The notes under the pieces are model-generated. The model worked only from the letters and a program-made list of their open reading frames with translations, did not search any database and had not been told where the DNA came from. 64,000 nt of DNA from Ga0077536 sp943370145. GTDB taxonomy: Bacteria; Pseudomonadota; Gammaproteobacteria; Ga0077536. A program made the position numbers and the translations under genes. The stretch is from NCBI GenBank assembly GCA_943370145.1, contig CALRPY020000007.1, positions 1 to 64,000 on the forward strand, given 5' to 3'. Shown one piece after another: positions 42,501-51,690 of this stretch; positions within the stretch are counted from its first letter, which is position 1, and each line of letters starts with the position of its first letter.

Positions 42501-44494
42501 GGCGCTGGTTGTTTAAAAATAGTCCGCGCCCGGTTTTCGCAGGGTTTCGTCTGGCCCGCTCCGGGAGGTGGTGCGGAGACGCTCACGTTCAGGCGTGCGA
42601 GCCTCCATGCGTGACCATCGAGCATCGCGGTGCCGGTGACGGGAGTCCCGTCGCAGCTAACCCAAGTGCAGTCCGCCGCAGGCGGCACGCGCCATTTTGG
42701 CTTGATTGGGTCGCGCGAAGTGTTCAAGACAAGACATTCCAGTCCGGAAGGTGCTTGTATCATTGCGACGCGGATCCACGTGACCTCAGGCGAAGGGCAC
42801 CCTGCCTGTCGACTCCACGACGTGGCTTCTCCATTGCCTCCAAGCACGCTCGGCGGAAATCCTAGCTTCAGACGGTCCAACGCCAAGAGCTGTTTGGCCA
42901 ATCCGGCGCGCCAGGTCAAGTCCTCGTCGAGCGCGCAAATGCGGCAGAATGCCTCGGCGAGGAAACCGATGGAATATTGGTCGGCAGTTTGTTCGCTCCA
43001 GCGTTCCGCGATGCCGCTTTCCAGTGCGTACCGCAAGGCATTCTTGGCGGTGTTCGCGAACTCCGGGTTTTCCGGGAAACGACTCCCGGCTCGTGCCAAG
43101 TCCATGGCGTTGATGCCAAGATAACGGTGTGACCAATTGCGGATCGACAGTGCTCGATCGACATAGCCGTTGGGCATTACCAAACGAGGAAATCGTGTTT
43201 TTATGTCGGGTAGGCGAGGTAACACCACGCCGCGCGCAAGTCGCTTCAATACCCGCAGTGGTAAGGGTAGGGCCGCGGCGCGTAGCGTAGGCATCACCGT
43301 CAGGTCTATCAACCGGAAGAGGGCAGCATAGAGTGCTGACATCGGCGCGAGTCGAATGACCCCCAGGGCTGCCTTGCGTGCACTCTCGATGAGTTCAAGG
43401 TAATCGGGATTCTCGGTGAGTGCGGCGAAACGATGCACCGCGAGTAGAAGGTCAAGGTGTGTATTCAGAACCAGCATGTTCGCTGGTGATTTGCCGAGCA
43501 CGGTTGAGGGTATCCACCGAAATGGGCCGCGGTCCAGCGACGCCGGGGATTTCTCGAGTTCGTCGTGAAGGAACCAGGTCCCGACTCCGGTGCGATCGAT
43601 CTGCTGGGCGGCGAACGAGACCGCCCGGTCGAGTGCGTCCCTCAGGGTCTCATCGGGTAGTTCGTCGTAGGCATCCAGGAACAAGTGGATCGCGCTTGCG
43701 TGCAGCCGGAAGTGGGATTCCATCTCGGCGGTCCAGGTGCCGTGACGGTAGCCGCCGTCGGAATCCTGCCGGCTGAGCACGGCTAGCAGAAGTTGTGACT
43801 TGAGCAGCGTGTAAATGCCTTTGCCGGTGGCGCGGCCGAGACCAGCGCACACCACGTATAACGCGTGGGCATCATTCTCCGAACAGATTCGCCAGCGATT
43901 CGGCCATTCGTAGCGGTCTTCGTAGATGAAGCCATGCACCAGATGTCGGTAAAGATCGGAGGGGCGCGTAAAAATCGAGTGTGAGCCCCACAGAAAATAA
44001 CCCTGGGCTTCGATTGCTTCGATAGACCGAAGCCCGCTGGCGACGGCGCTTGGGATCTGCCAGATGGAGCAGTCGAAGGTAGCGCCGGCGGGAATCTCGT
44101 AGGTCAACTCGAGCCGGCCTTCGCGAAGGCAGATACCTGTGGGCTCGATATCCCGATCCTCCAGTATCCGGCCATGCGCATCGAGGCGGTGAAGCCTGGG
44201 CGCCCGGGGAATCCAATACTGGCGCCGAGAGTCACCGCTCGTGTTGACCAGCAATCCCCCACCAGCCAGCTTCTCGAGACCGTCGAACTGGTCTACCGCG
44301 AGGCGCAATGTGCCGGATCCAACGGCGCGGACGAAGAGGCAGGCAGCGTCGTGGTGAGGCATGCCGTCGAGAACCAGCTGCAGCCCGGCTCGGGTGGCGC
44401 GCGCGCGAAAGGATTGCCAGCATCTTATGTCGGCCCGTGCCTGGAAGCAGGCCTCGAACAACGATTCGAGCGATATTAAGGCTTTTTCAATCAT
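42497..44494 (-). CDS. Large hypothetical protein, probable alpha/alpha-toroid (glycan-active type)
   Basis: 665 residues, no signal peptide or clear membrane helix. The first ~170 residues look beta-rich. Residues ~170-560 show helix pairs with Trp, Tyr and aromatic-Gly motifs (W-P-N-R-W-R-I-C-S-E-N-D near 200, G-G-Y-R-H-G-T-W-T near 245, N-W-S-H-R-Y-L-G-I-N near 445) of the kind seen in alpha/alpha-barrel glycan lyases, epimerases or hydrolases such as heparinase-type and glucuronyl epimerase proteins. Specific catalytic residues cannot be assigned. It is the first gene of the minus-strand glycan operon. A role as a uronate epimerase or lyase is a hypothesis only. Confidence 0.55.
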   Translation of the reverse strand: MIEKALISLESLFEACFQARADIRCWQSFRARATRAGLQLVLDGMPHHDAACLFVRAVGSGTLRLAVDQFDGLEKLAGGGLLVNTSGDSRRQYWIPRAPRLHRLDAHGRILEDRDIEPTGICLREGRLELTYEIPAGATFDCSIWQIPSAVASGLRSIEAIEAQGYFLWGSHSIFTRPSDLYRHLVHGFIYEDRYEWPNRWRICSENDAHALYVVCAGLGRATGKGIYTLLKSQLLLAVLSRQDSDGGYRHGTWTAEMESHFRLHASAIHLFLDAYDELPDETLRDALDRAVSFAAQQIDRTGVGTWFLHDELEKSPASLDRGPFRWIPSTVLGKSPANMLVLNTHLDLLLAVHRFAALTENPDYLELIESARKAALGVIRLAPMSALYAALFRLIDLTVMPTLRAAALPLPLRVLKRLARGVVLPRLPDIKTRFPRLVMPNGYVDRALSIRNWSHRYLGINAMDLARAGSRFPENPEFANTAKNALRYALESGIAERWSEQTADQYSIGFLAEAFCRICALDEDLTWRAGLAKQLLALDRLKLGFPPSVLGGNGEATSWSRQAGCPSPEVTWIRVAMIQAPSGLECLVLNTSRDPIKPKWRVPPAADCTWVSCDGTPVTGTAMLDGHAWRLARLNVSVSAPPPGAGQTKPCENRARTIFKQPAP

Positions 44495-44718
44495 CGTTTC
44501 GATATCGGCAAAGCGGGGGCGAACATTTAGCTGTCGCAGAGCCGACGCTTAAATGGCTTTCAACATCGTCAGCTGCGGCAATCTTCGTTTGGTATGGTGG
44601 CACCTCTGGTGTCCAGCCGCAGCGCGCGCGAGACATAAATTCACGTCCGGGTCGTTTTGGCCGATATGGCGTCCACGCATAATTCAACCAGCGCAGTCTA
44701 TGGTAGAAAAGGACTTTC

Positions 44719-46719
44719 ATGAATCCACTGTGTCTCGCCCGTGCCGCCCCCGCTCTCCCATGGATTGTCTGGCACCTGTGCGCGTCGACGTCCCTGATCG
44801 CATTGACCGTCCAGTTGCTGGAAGGAAAGCTCCTCTCTGAGGTTCCGGCTGAACGCCTGCCTTTTTTTGCCGGTTTCGCGGCTGCTTATCTTTCGGCAGC
44901 TATCACGGTCGTGTTTCTGACGCGCGAAGGACGGAAGGTCCAATTGCTGGCGGTTGCCTCGACTGTGGTTGCCGGTCTCGGCGCCTGGGCCATGTTGTTG
45001 CTGGTGCTGAAAGTCGACACGCCCCGGTTGGCGCTGATTCTCTTCGCCGTTTTCACGATCGCCTCGGTATTCACATCGTTGGCGTGCCGACAGAAAATTT
45101 TGCTGGGAGCGGCTGCCGTTTTCGGCGCCATCGCGATTGGCTGCCAACTAATGGGAGATTTGCCGCGACAGTCCATCGTCCGATTCCTGGACATGGGGCC
45201 CAAACCGTTTCGCTCTGAGGCGGTCCTGGACACGGCGGAGCACCTCGTCAGCGCGATCTTCTTCGACCGGTATTTCGATGTCTGCGATGACAAGGGGATG
45301 CGTTGTGATACGCCGCGGACCGGTGGTGCCCTGGAAGCGTTGGCCGGAGGGTTTCTGTACGCGACCGGTGAAGGCACCCTGCATTTTATTGATGATCATC
45401 CGGGCAGCACGCTTGTTGCAAAGCGGCTGCCGGTGGAAGTACCAATCAATTCGGCCGACTTTGTCGCGGGAGGCGCGAATCAGCGCGACCTCTCAGTGTT
45501 TCGCGTCATGGACATCCTCGTCAAGGAATCGGCGGAACGCTTCGAACTCTATGCGACGCATCACCATTGGGACGTGGCAGCCAAGTGCTTCACCATGCGC
45601 GTGTCCCGGCTCACGGGCAAAACCGCTGACTTGGTTGCCGGCACGGATCTCGGTCCCTGGCGGACTGTTTGGGATGCAAAGCCTTGTCTTCCTCTCAAGA
45701 TGTCAAAAGGCGGCCTGAAGCAGTTCGGAGGAGATGGCGCAGGCGGTCGCATGCTTTTCGACGGAAGCGCTGCGCTGCTCGTGACCATTGGCGATCAGCA
45801 GTGGGACGGCTGGAACTGGGACCATGCTGTGTCGCAGGACCTTGCCACCGATTATGGCAAGTTGATAAGGATCGATCTCACCACTGGCAGTTCATCGGTC
45901 GTCGCGAGCGGCCTGCGCAATCCGGAAGGGCTCATGCGTGACCGGTCCGGAAGACTGTGGTCGACAGAGCATGGGCCTCAGGGCGGGGACGAACTCAATA
46001 TTGTCGTCGAAGGTGGCAACTACGGCTGGCCGAAAATGACCTACGGGAGAGAATATGGTACCGGGCACTGGCCTCTCCTCGAGCCAGGTGCCGACGACGA
46101 CCCCGCATTTGTCCGGCCGGTATTCTCCTGGGTTCCATCTATTGGTGTATCGAATCTCCTGCAGGTCAAGGGTAAACGCTTCGATCGCTGGCGCGATGAC
46201 TTGCTCATACTGAGTTTTAACCGATCACTGCACAGGGCTCACATTCGCGAAGGCAGGGTTGTCGTTTTGGAGCCAATCATGGTCCGTGCACGCAACGGCC
46301 GCTTGCGCGACGTGGTCGAAACGGATGATGGACGTCTCGTCTTGCTCTTGGATCTCGGTGCCATAGCGTTTCTGGAACCGGTGGACAGGACGGCGAAAAC
46401 GCCCCGTGCCCTTGCGGCTCGAGGTGGCATGCTGTTCAGCGGTTGTCAGCAATGTCATCGTCACACCGACGGGACTGATCACTCGATCGGGCCGGATTTG
46501 TATGGAGTAATCGACCGACCCATCGGCAGCGCGAAGGGCTTTCGGTATTCAAGCGCGCTGAGCGCCAAGGGGGGCAAGTGGTCGCGCGAGGCTTTGGACG
46601 CGTTCCTTCGCGATCCACAGGCATTTGCGCCCGGCACGGCGATGCAGAATGCGGGTCTCGCCAGTCCGGACGACCGGTCGGCTGTCATTGCTTACCTTGA
46701 ACGGAAGAACTCACAGTGA
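44719..46719 (+). CDS. Membrane-anchored PQQ-type sugar dehydrogenase with C-terminal cytochrome c domain
   Basis: 666 residues in three parts. Residues 1-165 contain about four membrane helices. Residues ~170-560 form a six-bladed propeller of the soluble glucose/aldose dehydrogenase type, with G-L-R-N-P-E-G-L near 398, S-T-E-H-G-P-Q-G-G-D-E-L-N near 415 and G-G-N-Y-G-W-P near 432. Residues ~570-666 are a class I cytochrome c with heme motif C-Q-Q-C-H (near 574) and a Met ligand in T-A-M-Q-N. It would oxidise a sugar or polyol on the outer face of the membrane and pass electrons to its own heme and the respiratory chain. It heads a plus-strand block that continues with O-acetylation genes. 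An unusual combination. Confidence 0.82.
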   Translation: MNPLCLARAAPALPWIVWHLCASTSLIALTVQLLEGKLLSEVPAERLPFFAGFAAAYLSAAITVVFLTREGRKVQLLAVASTVVAGLGAWAMLLLVLKVDTPRLALILFAVFTIASVFTSLACRQKILLGAAAVFGAIAIGCQLMGDLPRQSIVRFLDMGPKPFRSEAVLDTAEHLVSAIFFDRYFDVCDDKGMRCDTPRTGGALEALAGGFLYATGEGTLHFIDDHPGSTLVAKRLPVEVPINSADFVAGGANQRDLSVFRVMDILVKESAERFELYATHHHWDVAAKCFTMRVSRLTGKTADLVAGTDLGPWRTVWDAKPCLPLKMSKGGLKQFGGDGAGGRMLFDGSAALLVTIGDQQWDGWNWDHAVSQDLATDYGKLIRIDLTTGSSSVVASGLRNPEGLMRDRSGRLWSTEHGPQGGDELNIVVEGGNYGWPKMTYGREYGTGHWPLLEPGADDDPAFVRPVFSWVPSIGVSNLLQVKGKRFDRWRDDLLILSFNRSLHRAHIREGRVVVLEPIMVRARNGRLRDVVETDDGRLVLLLDLGAIAFLEPVDRTAKTPRALAARGGMLFSGCQQCHRHTDGTDHSIGPDLYGVIDRPIGSAKGFRYSSALSAKGGKWSREALDAFLRDPQAFAPGTAMQNAGLASPDDRSAVIAYLERKNSQ

Positions 46720-46770
46720 CGCGCACTGGTACGACATAGGCATGCCTCGCACCACTATCCAGGCGCTCTG

Positions 46771-47613
46771 ATGAGCAGGTGTCATCTCGGCGGAGTCGCG
46801 GTCTTCTGGATCATCCTGGTTGGCTTGATCGCAACGTCCACCGGGCGACAGATCCTTCGGACGATTCGATACGAGTGGTTCCAGGGTAGGCCGATTGTCT
46901 GGTCTGTGCCCCGAACCCTTGTCGGCTGCGCTGCGCTCGCGCCAACAAAGCGCATGGTTGCGCTCGCGGTGGGACAGTCGAACGGCGCTAATTCGGTCCA
47001 AGGTCGGTACCGGGCAGGACTTGACGTGCGGAATTTCTATGACGGCCGTTGCTTCGCGGGCGAAGATCCTCTCCCGGGAGCGACGGGTACCGGCGGTAGC
47101 GTGTGGAACCGCCTTGGTGATTTGCTGATCTCGAGCGGGCGTTTCGACCAAGTGGTGATGGCCAGCATCGCGGTGGACTCGAGTGGAATTGCCGAGTGGA
47201 GCCCGGGCGGGAACCTCCATCCCCGCCTGATTGCTGCCCTGGGAGAACTACGGTTTCACGGTCTCGAACCCACGCACCTGCTGTGGCACCAGGGCGAGCG
47301 CGACATGCAACTTGGGACTAGCGAGGCCAGCTATGCCGCTCATTTCTACCGCTTGGTTGCCAGCATTCGCCACGCTGGCTTTTCGACGCCCGTCTATGTA
47401 GCGGGCGCGAGTTACTGTCGCGGCCGTCATAGCGAAAAAATTCGCGCTGCCCAGCTTGAAGTACTGGATGCCGCTGCTGGAGTATTCGCCGGACCGGACA
47501 CCGATTCCCTGGTGGAACCCGCGCTGCGGCACGATGACTGCCACTTCTCGGCGACAGGCGCCGACCGGCACGCGGCGCTATGGCGCGACGCGCTGCTCGC
47601 TGGGTCGCACTGA
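46771..47613 (+). CDS. Sialate O-acetylesterase-like (SGNH/SASA) protein
   Basis: 280 residues. One N-terminal membrane helix (about 8-26) probably anchors it to the periplasmic side. The SASA/SGNH hydrolase signatures are A-V-G-Q-S-N-G near 67-73 (nucleophile Ser) and L-W-H-Q-G-E-R-D near 170-177, with D-D-C-H-F near 251 providing the Asp/His pair. It would remove O-acetyl or other ester groups from glycans. Located directly before the MBOAT acyltransferase gene, it may balance or proofread polymer O-acetylation. Confidence 0.8.
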   Translation: MSRCHLGGVAVFWIILVGLIATSTGRQILRTIRYEWFQGRPIVWSVPRTLVGCAALAPTKRMVALAVGQSNGANSVQGRYRAGLDVRNFYDGRCFAGEDPLPGATGTGGSVWNRLGDLLISSGRFDQVVMASIAVDSSGIAEWSPGGNLHPRLIAALGELRFHGLEPTHLLWHQGERDMQLGTSEASYAAHFYRLVASIRHAGFSTPVYVAGASYCRGRHSEKIRAAQLEVLDAAAGVFAGPDTDSLVEPALRHDDCHFSATGADRHAALWRDALLAGSH

Positions 47614-47623
47614 GGAAGGGATC

Positions 47624-49159
47624 GTGCTCTTCAATTCGTACATCTTCATACTGGGCTACCTGCCCCTCACTCTCACGGTGTTTTTTTGGCTCGGTCGCTC
47701 TGGGCGACTGCAGGCGGCCACGGCTTGGCTGGTTTTGATGTCGCTGGCGTTTTACGGCTGGTGGAACCCGGTGTATCTTGCACTCATCGCAGCGTCCATG
47801 GTGTTTAACTACGGCGTGGGTGTTGCCCTTGGCCGTCTCGAGCCCGGCAGTGCGGCGGCCAGGCGCCTGCTTGCCTTCGGCGTCGCTGCCGATCTCGCGT
47901 TGCTCGGCTACTACAAGTACGCGAATTTTTTCGTCCAAAACTGGAATGCGATCGGCGGATCCGCCCTGAGCCTCAGCGAAATCGTGCTGCCGCTCGGCAT
48001 CTCCTTCTTCACGTTCACGCAGATTGCCTACCTCGTGGACGCGTATCGGGGTCAGGCCAGGGAATACAACCCACTGCACTACGCGCTGTTCGTGACCTAC
48101 TTTCCGCACCTCATCGCGGGCCCGGTGCTCCATCACGGCGAAATGATGCCGCAGTTCGCGAAGCCGTCGATCTACCGCTTCGACATCGAGCACTTCACGG
48201 CCGGCACTGTGTACTTCCTGATGGGCCTGTTCAAGAAGGTCGTCATCGCCGACGGGGTTGCCGGCTTGGCGGGTCCCGTATTCACCGCGGCCGCCGCCGG
48301 TCAATTCCTGAGCGCACTCGATGCATGGGCTGGGGCGCTTGCTTATACATTCCAGCTGTACTTCGATTTCTCGGGTTACTCCGACATGGCCGTCGGACTC
48401 GCAATGATGATGGGCGTGCGGCTGCCCTTGAATTTCAATTCACCATACCAAGCAACCAATATCAGCGATTTCTGGCGACGCTGGCACATGACACTGTCGC
48501 GTTTCCTCCGGGACTACCTCTACATCGCGCTTGGCGGAAACCGTCGCGGCCCCGCACGTCGCTACGCGAACCTGTTCATGACGATGCTGCTCGGCGGCCT
48601 CTGGCACGGCGCCGGCTGGACCTACGTAATCTGGGGCGCCCTGCACGGGTTTTACCTGATCGTCAACCACGCCTGGAAAAACCTGGTGCGAGGGCGGTCG
48701 ACCGCGGGCCCCATCGGCCGCTTCCTCGCCTGGGCGCTGACCTTTGTGGCGGTGGTGGTTGGCTGGGTGTTCTTCCGGGCCCATGACTTGCCGTCGGCGC
48801 TGCTCATCCTTAAAGCGATGGTCAATGGTGGGTGGTCCTTGTCGCCGTTTTTCGAGCAAGCTGTAGAGGCCGCCGACCTCACTGCATGGCTCGGATTGGT
48901 AGGCGTGGAACTGCCCCCTGTCGCCCTGCTGCTCGCGATCGAACTCGCGTTACTATTGATTGTGACGAGGTGTCCGAACACGCAGCAACTGATGTGGGTC
49001 AACTACGATGGCCTGGACAGTAAGAGCGTCGCGACTGCGCCGGCTTCGCGACTGCGCTGGCTGCCCAGCGGGCGGTGGGCGGCGGTGATGGTATTTGCGG
49101 CGACCTGGGCGCTGCTAGGGCTTTCGGGTGTCAGTGAATTCCTCTACTTCCAGTTCTGA
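47624..49159 (+). CDS. MBOAT family O-acyltransferase (AlgI-like)
   Basis: 511 residues from the GTG at 47624, which has a strong ribosome binding site (GAGGAAGGG). The longer frame upstream runs inside the esterase gene. It opens (V)-L-F-N-S-Y-I-F-I-L-G-Y-L-P, typical of AlgI/DltB-like MBOAT proteins. It has about ten to twelve membrane helices, the N-I-S-D-F-W-R-R-W-H-M-T-L-S-R-F-L segment near 281-298 and the active-site His in G-L-W-H-G-A-G-W near 325-332. It transfers acyl groups, usually acetyl, across the membrane to a periplasmic partner that modifies the polysaccharide. The AlgJ-like gene overlaps its 3' end by 32 bases. Confidence 0.92.
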   Translation: MLFNSYIFILGYLPLTLTVFFWLGRSGRLQAATAWLVLMSLAFYGWWNPVYLALIAASMVFNYGVGVALGRLEPGSAAARRLLAFGVAADLALLGYYKYANFFVQNWNAIGGSALSLSEIVLPLGISFFTFTQIAYLVDAYRGQAREYNPLHYALFVTYFPHLIAGPVLHHGEMMPQFAKPSIYRFDIEHFTAGTVYFLMGLFKKVVIADGVAGLAGPVFTAAAAGQFLSALDAWAGALAYTFQLYFDFSGYSDMAVGLAMMMGVRLPLNFNSPYQATNISDFWRRWHMTLSRFLRDYLYIALGGNRRGPARRYANLFMTMLLGGLWHGAGWTYVIWGALHGFYLIVNHAWKNLVRGRSTAGPIGRFLAWALTFVAVVVGWVFFRAHDLPSALLILKAMVNGGWSLSPFFEQAVEAADLTAWLGLVGVELPPVALLLAIELALLLIVTRCPNTQQLMWVNYDGLDSKSVATAPASRLRWLPSGRWAAVMVFAATWALLGLSGVSEFLYFQF

Positions 49160-50414
49160 CGCGCGCCGAAGCGCGACACGGCATCTCGCCTCGCTGCTCG
49201 GCGGCATGGCGCTGTTGCTCGGGTGCGTAGCAACCGTGAACCTTCTGATTGATCCCTATCGGGTTTTCGGCACGCCTGATCTGCAGGGCCTGACCGCGGT
49301 GAAGCCTGACTTCGTCGAGCACCTCCGGTTGACCACGCCCTACGCCATCGAGCGCGTCCGACCGCAGATTCTGCTCCTCGGCACCTCACGTGTCGGGCGC
49401 GGACTGTCTACAAGCCATCCCGCGTTGAAGGGCCTGCGAACCTACAACGCCGCGCTCCCCGCTGTGAGTCTTTACGAAGCATGGCGGACCCTGCAGCACG
49501 CAAACGTGGTGAACCCGCTCCGGGTGGTAGTCCTGGGGCTCGACAATCGGATGTTCTATGCGGATACGGACGGCCAGGGGGCGTTTTCTGAAAGGAGGAT
49601 GGCGGTGGACTCGAGCGGCGCACGCCAGCGCAACCCATTCGCGGCGCGTCTGCCCGATTACGCGTCCAGCCTGGTGTCGACCGATGCGCTGCTGTCCAGC
49701 GCTCGCGTCGTGCGCTACCAGGGGTGGGCCCGTCTGAGCTTGGAGCCGAACGGACAATGGGTGGCAACGACGAACGAGTTTGATTCCTATCACGGCTTTC
49801 GCGCGATGACCCGCAACACATTGGACCGCTACCGACGGTACGCGAGCGGACGCTTCGACATGACACGCGCCGCAGAGCCATTGCGCGAGATTCTTCGTTT
49901 GTGTCATCGGCAGGACATCGAGCTCCGCATGTTCATTCCGCCGGCGCACGCTTGGCACTGGGAAGCCATGCGTCTGATGCGCATGACGGCGCGTTTCGAT
50001 GAGATCCGGCGCGAAATTGTTCGTGTCAATGCCGAGGTCGCGGCGGAATTCGGTCGGAAGCCTTTCCCGGTGCTCGATTTCTCCGGCTACAGGGGGCCCA
50101 ATATCGTCCCGGCACCAAAGGACCCGTCCGACGCGTCATTGTGGTACGCGGAGTCTGTGCATTTCACCCCCACCCTTGGCGGCGTTGTGCTCGACGAACT
50201 CATGGCTGACAGAGTGCTAGAGAATGGGTTCGGTCAGCCTGTCGGAGTCGAGAACATCGAGTCGCACCTCACCCGCTGGCATGCCGATCGTATGCGTTAT
50301 GTCGAAAGTAATCCGGATGAGGCGCAAGACGTCGTGAAGATTTTCCAAAGGTGGCGCACGCGTCAGCTAGATTCTGCACATGCGGCGTCGAAAGCAAGTC
50401 TTAAACCGGATTGA
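49128..50414 (+). CDS. AlgJ/DltD-like partner of the MBOAT acyltransferase
   Basis: 428 residues. A single N-terminal membrane helix (about 20-42) precedes an SGNH-like periplasmic domain. I-L-L-L-G-T-S-R-V-G-R-G near 82-93 has the position of the SGNH nucleophile region, and S-V-H-F-T-P-T near 342 holds the possible catalytic His. Such proteins accept acyl groups from MBOAT enzymes and place them on the polymer. GTG starts at 49128 and 49134 are both possible. The 32-base overlap with the MBOAT gene indicates translational coupling. Assignment rests on context and the weak SGNH motifs. Confidence 0.72.
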   Translation: MSVNSSTSSSDARRSATRHLASLLGGMALLLGCVATVNLLIDPYRVFGTPDLQGLTAVKPDFVEHLRLTTPYAIERVRPQILLLGTSRVGRGLSTSHPALKGLRTYNAALPAVSLYEAWRTLQHANVVNPLRVVVLGLDNRMFYADTDGQGAFSERRMAVDSSGARQRNPFAARLPDYASSLVSTDALLSSARVVRYQGWARLSLEPNGQWVATTNEFDSYHGFRAMTRNTLDRYRRYASGRFDMTRAAEPLREILRLCHRQDIELRMFIPPAHAWHWEAMRLMRMTARFDEIRREIVRVNAEVAAEFGRKPFPVLDFSGYRGPNIVPAPKDPSDASLWYAESVHFTPTLGGVVLDELMADRVLENGFGQPVGVENIESHLTRWHADRMRYVESNPDEAQDVVKIFQRWRTRQLDSAHAASKASLKPD

Positions 50415-50423
50415 AGAATAAAA

Positions 50424-51680
50424 ATGCTCAAATTCGGACGTTTATCCTGCCTTTACTTGATATCCCTGGTCGTGCTTGACGTCTCATTGTTTCGGGGGGC
50501 ACTAGCGAGCGAATGTCCACCCCTGTCCGTGGTTCTCAGGCATGACGATTACACGGCTGATTCGCCGGTTCAGATCGAAAGATCGCTTCTGGCTGGCGTC
50601 GAGGAGCTGGGGATGCGCATTGTGGTGGGCGTCGTCCCGTTCACCCGCGACTCGATACCGGCCGACGACGCGCGGATAAGCCTGCCAGCGGACAAGGTCG
50701 CCACTCTCGCGGACTACGCCTCACGCGGTGTCGTGGAAATCGCAGTGCACGGCTATCGGCACGTAGACCGCGCTTTGCGGGTTGAAAAGAGCGAATTTGC
50801 GGGCGTTCCGATTGACGATCAGGGCCGATGGTTGCGTCATGCAAAGACGGCAGTAGAGGTGGCCGTGGGAGAAGATGTCCAGACTTTCGTTCCCCCCTGG
50901 AACCGGCACGACGAGCATACAATTGCAGCGCTTGCGAGGGCTGGCTATGCGGTGCTTTCTTCGGCCGATTTGCAACCGGCGATCGCGCACAAACGTGTTT
51001 CGTACCTTCCGGGAACCGTGTACCCGCAGGAATTCGCGCGCGTGGTAGAAAACCTGCGCGAGAACGATCAGTGCGAAGGCATCGTGACGGTTGTTTCGCA
51101 CCCGTATGATTTTCAGGAACGGTCGAATCTACCGGGCTTTAGAAAGGGGAAAGCGATGCCGGCACGGAAATTCGTGCGGCAGCTGAAAAAATTGCGTGAT
51201 GCCGGCAGCATCGCTGTGGTCGGCATCGAGGACCTCCAAAAGCGGCACGAGGACTTGGGGTATCGCCGTTACCGGCTGAATCAATCCTTGCGTTACGGCG
51301 TAATCGAGCGGTTACGACTGCTCCCAGAGCGCTTGGGGCTCTACGCGCAAGAAGGGATCTACTACAGTGCGCGAGACGCAGCAAGACTGCTCTGGACCCG
51401 ACGGCTTCTCGCGGCAGCTATTTACGGTCTGATTCTCTCTGTGGCGATATCTTTCACTGCCCGTCTAGTGCGCAGGAATTTGATCAAAAGCTCACTCATC
51501 CCTATGACGGCTTTGATAACCAGCGGTGCGGCTGTCGCGCTGTTCGGATTTTCGACCGGGGAACTTGGCGCGAAAGTTGCCGCTCTGGCCGCGCTGATTG
51601 CAGGCAGCGCGATTGGTCTACTACTCGCGAAGATTGGGCCGATAAGGGAAAGGGTGGCTCTCCCTCCGTTGAAATGGTGA
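50424..51680 (+). CDS. Membrane-associated NodB-like deacetylase (DUF2334-type)
   Basis: 418 residues. A signal peptide or anchor (about 8-28) is followed by L-R-H-D-D-Y-T near 38-44 and V-H-G-Y-R-H near 108-113, matching the D-D and H-x3-H metal motifs of NodB-like deacetylases. F-V-P-P-W-N-R near 153 and V-V-S-H-P-Y-D near 215 are further motif-like parts. The C-terminal ~100 residues contain about three membrane helices, an unusual addition. It probably acts on the polymer in the periplasm. It follows the AlgJ-like gene by 9 bases and could remove N-acetyl groups from the same chain. Confidence 0.72.
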   Translation: MLKFGRLSCLYLISLVVLDVSLFRGALASECPPLSVVLRHDDYTADSPVQIERSLLAGVEELGMRIVVGVVPFTRDSIPADDARISLPADKVATLADYASRGVVEIAVHGYRHVDRALRVEKSEFAGVPIDDQGRWLRHAKTAVEVAVGEDVQTFVPPWNRHDEHTIAALARAGYAVLSSADLQPAIAHKRVSYLPGTVYPQEFARVVENLRENDQCEGIVTVVSHPYDFQERSNLPGFRKGKAMPARKFVRQLKKLRDAGSIAVVGIEDLQKRHEDLGYRRYRLNQSLRYGVIERLRLLPERLGLYAQEGIYYSARDAARLLWTRRLLAAAIYGLILSVAISFTARLVRRNLIKSSLIPMTALITSGAAVALFGFSTGELGAKVAALAALIAGSAIGLLLAKIGPIRERVALPPLKW

Positions 51681-51690
51681 GGATACAAGG

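Noticed and set aside
44580..44640. Possible sigma-54 site before the dehydrogenase gene (tggcacctctggtgtc)
   Set aside because: The -24 half fits but the -12 half is GTGT rather than TTGC, so GG-N10-GC is not met.
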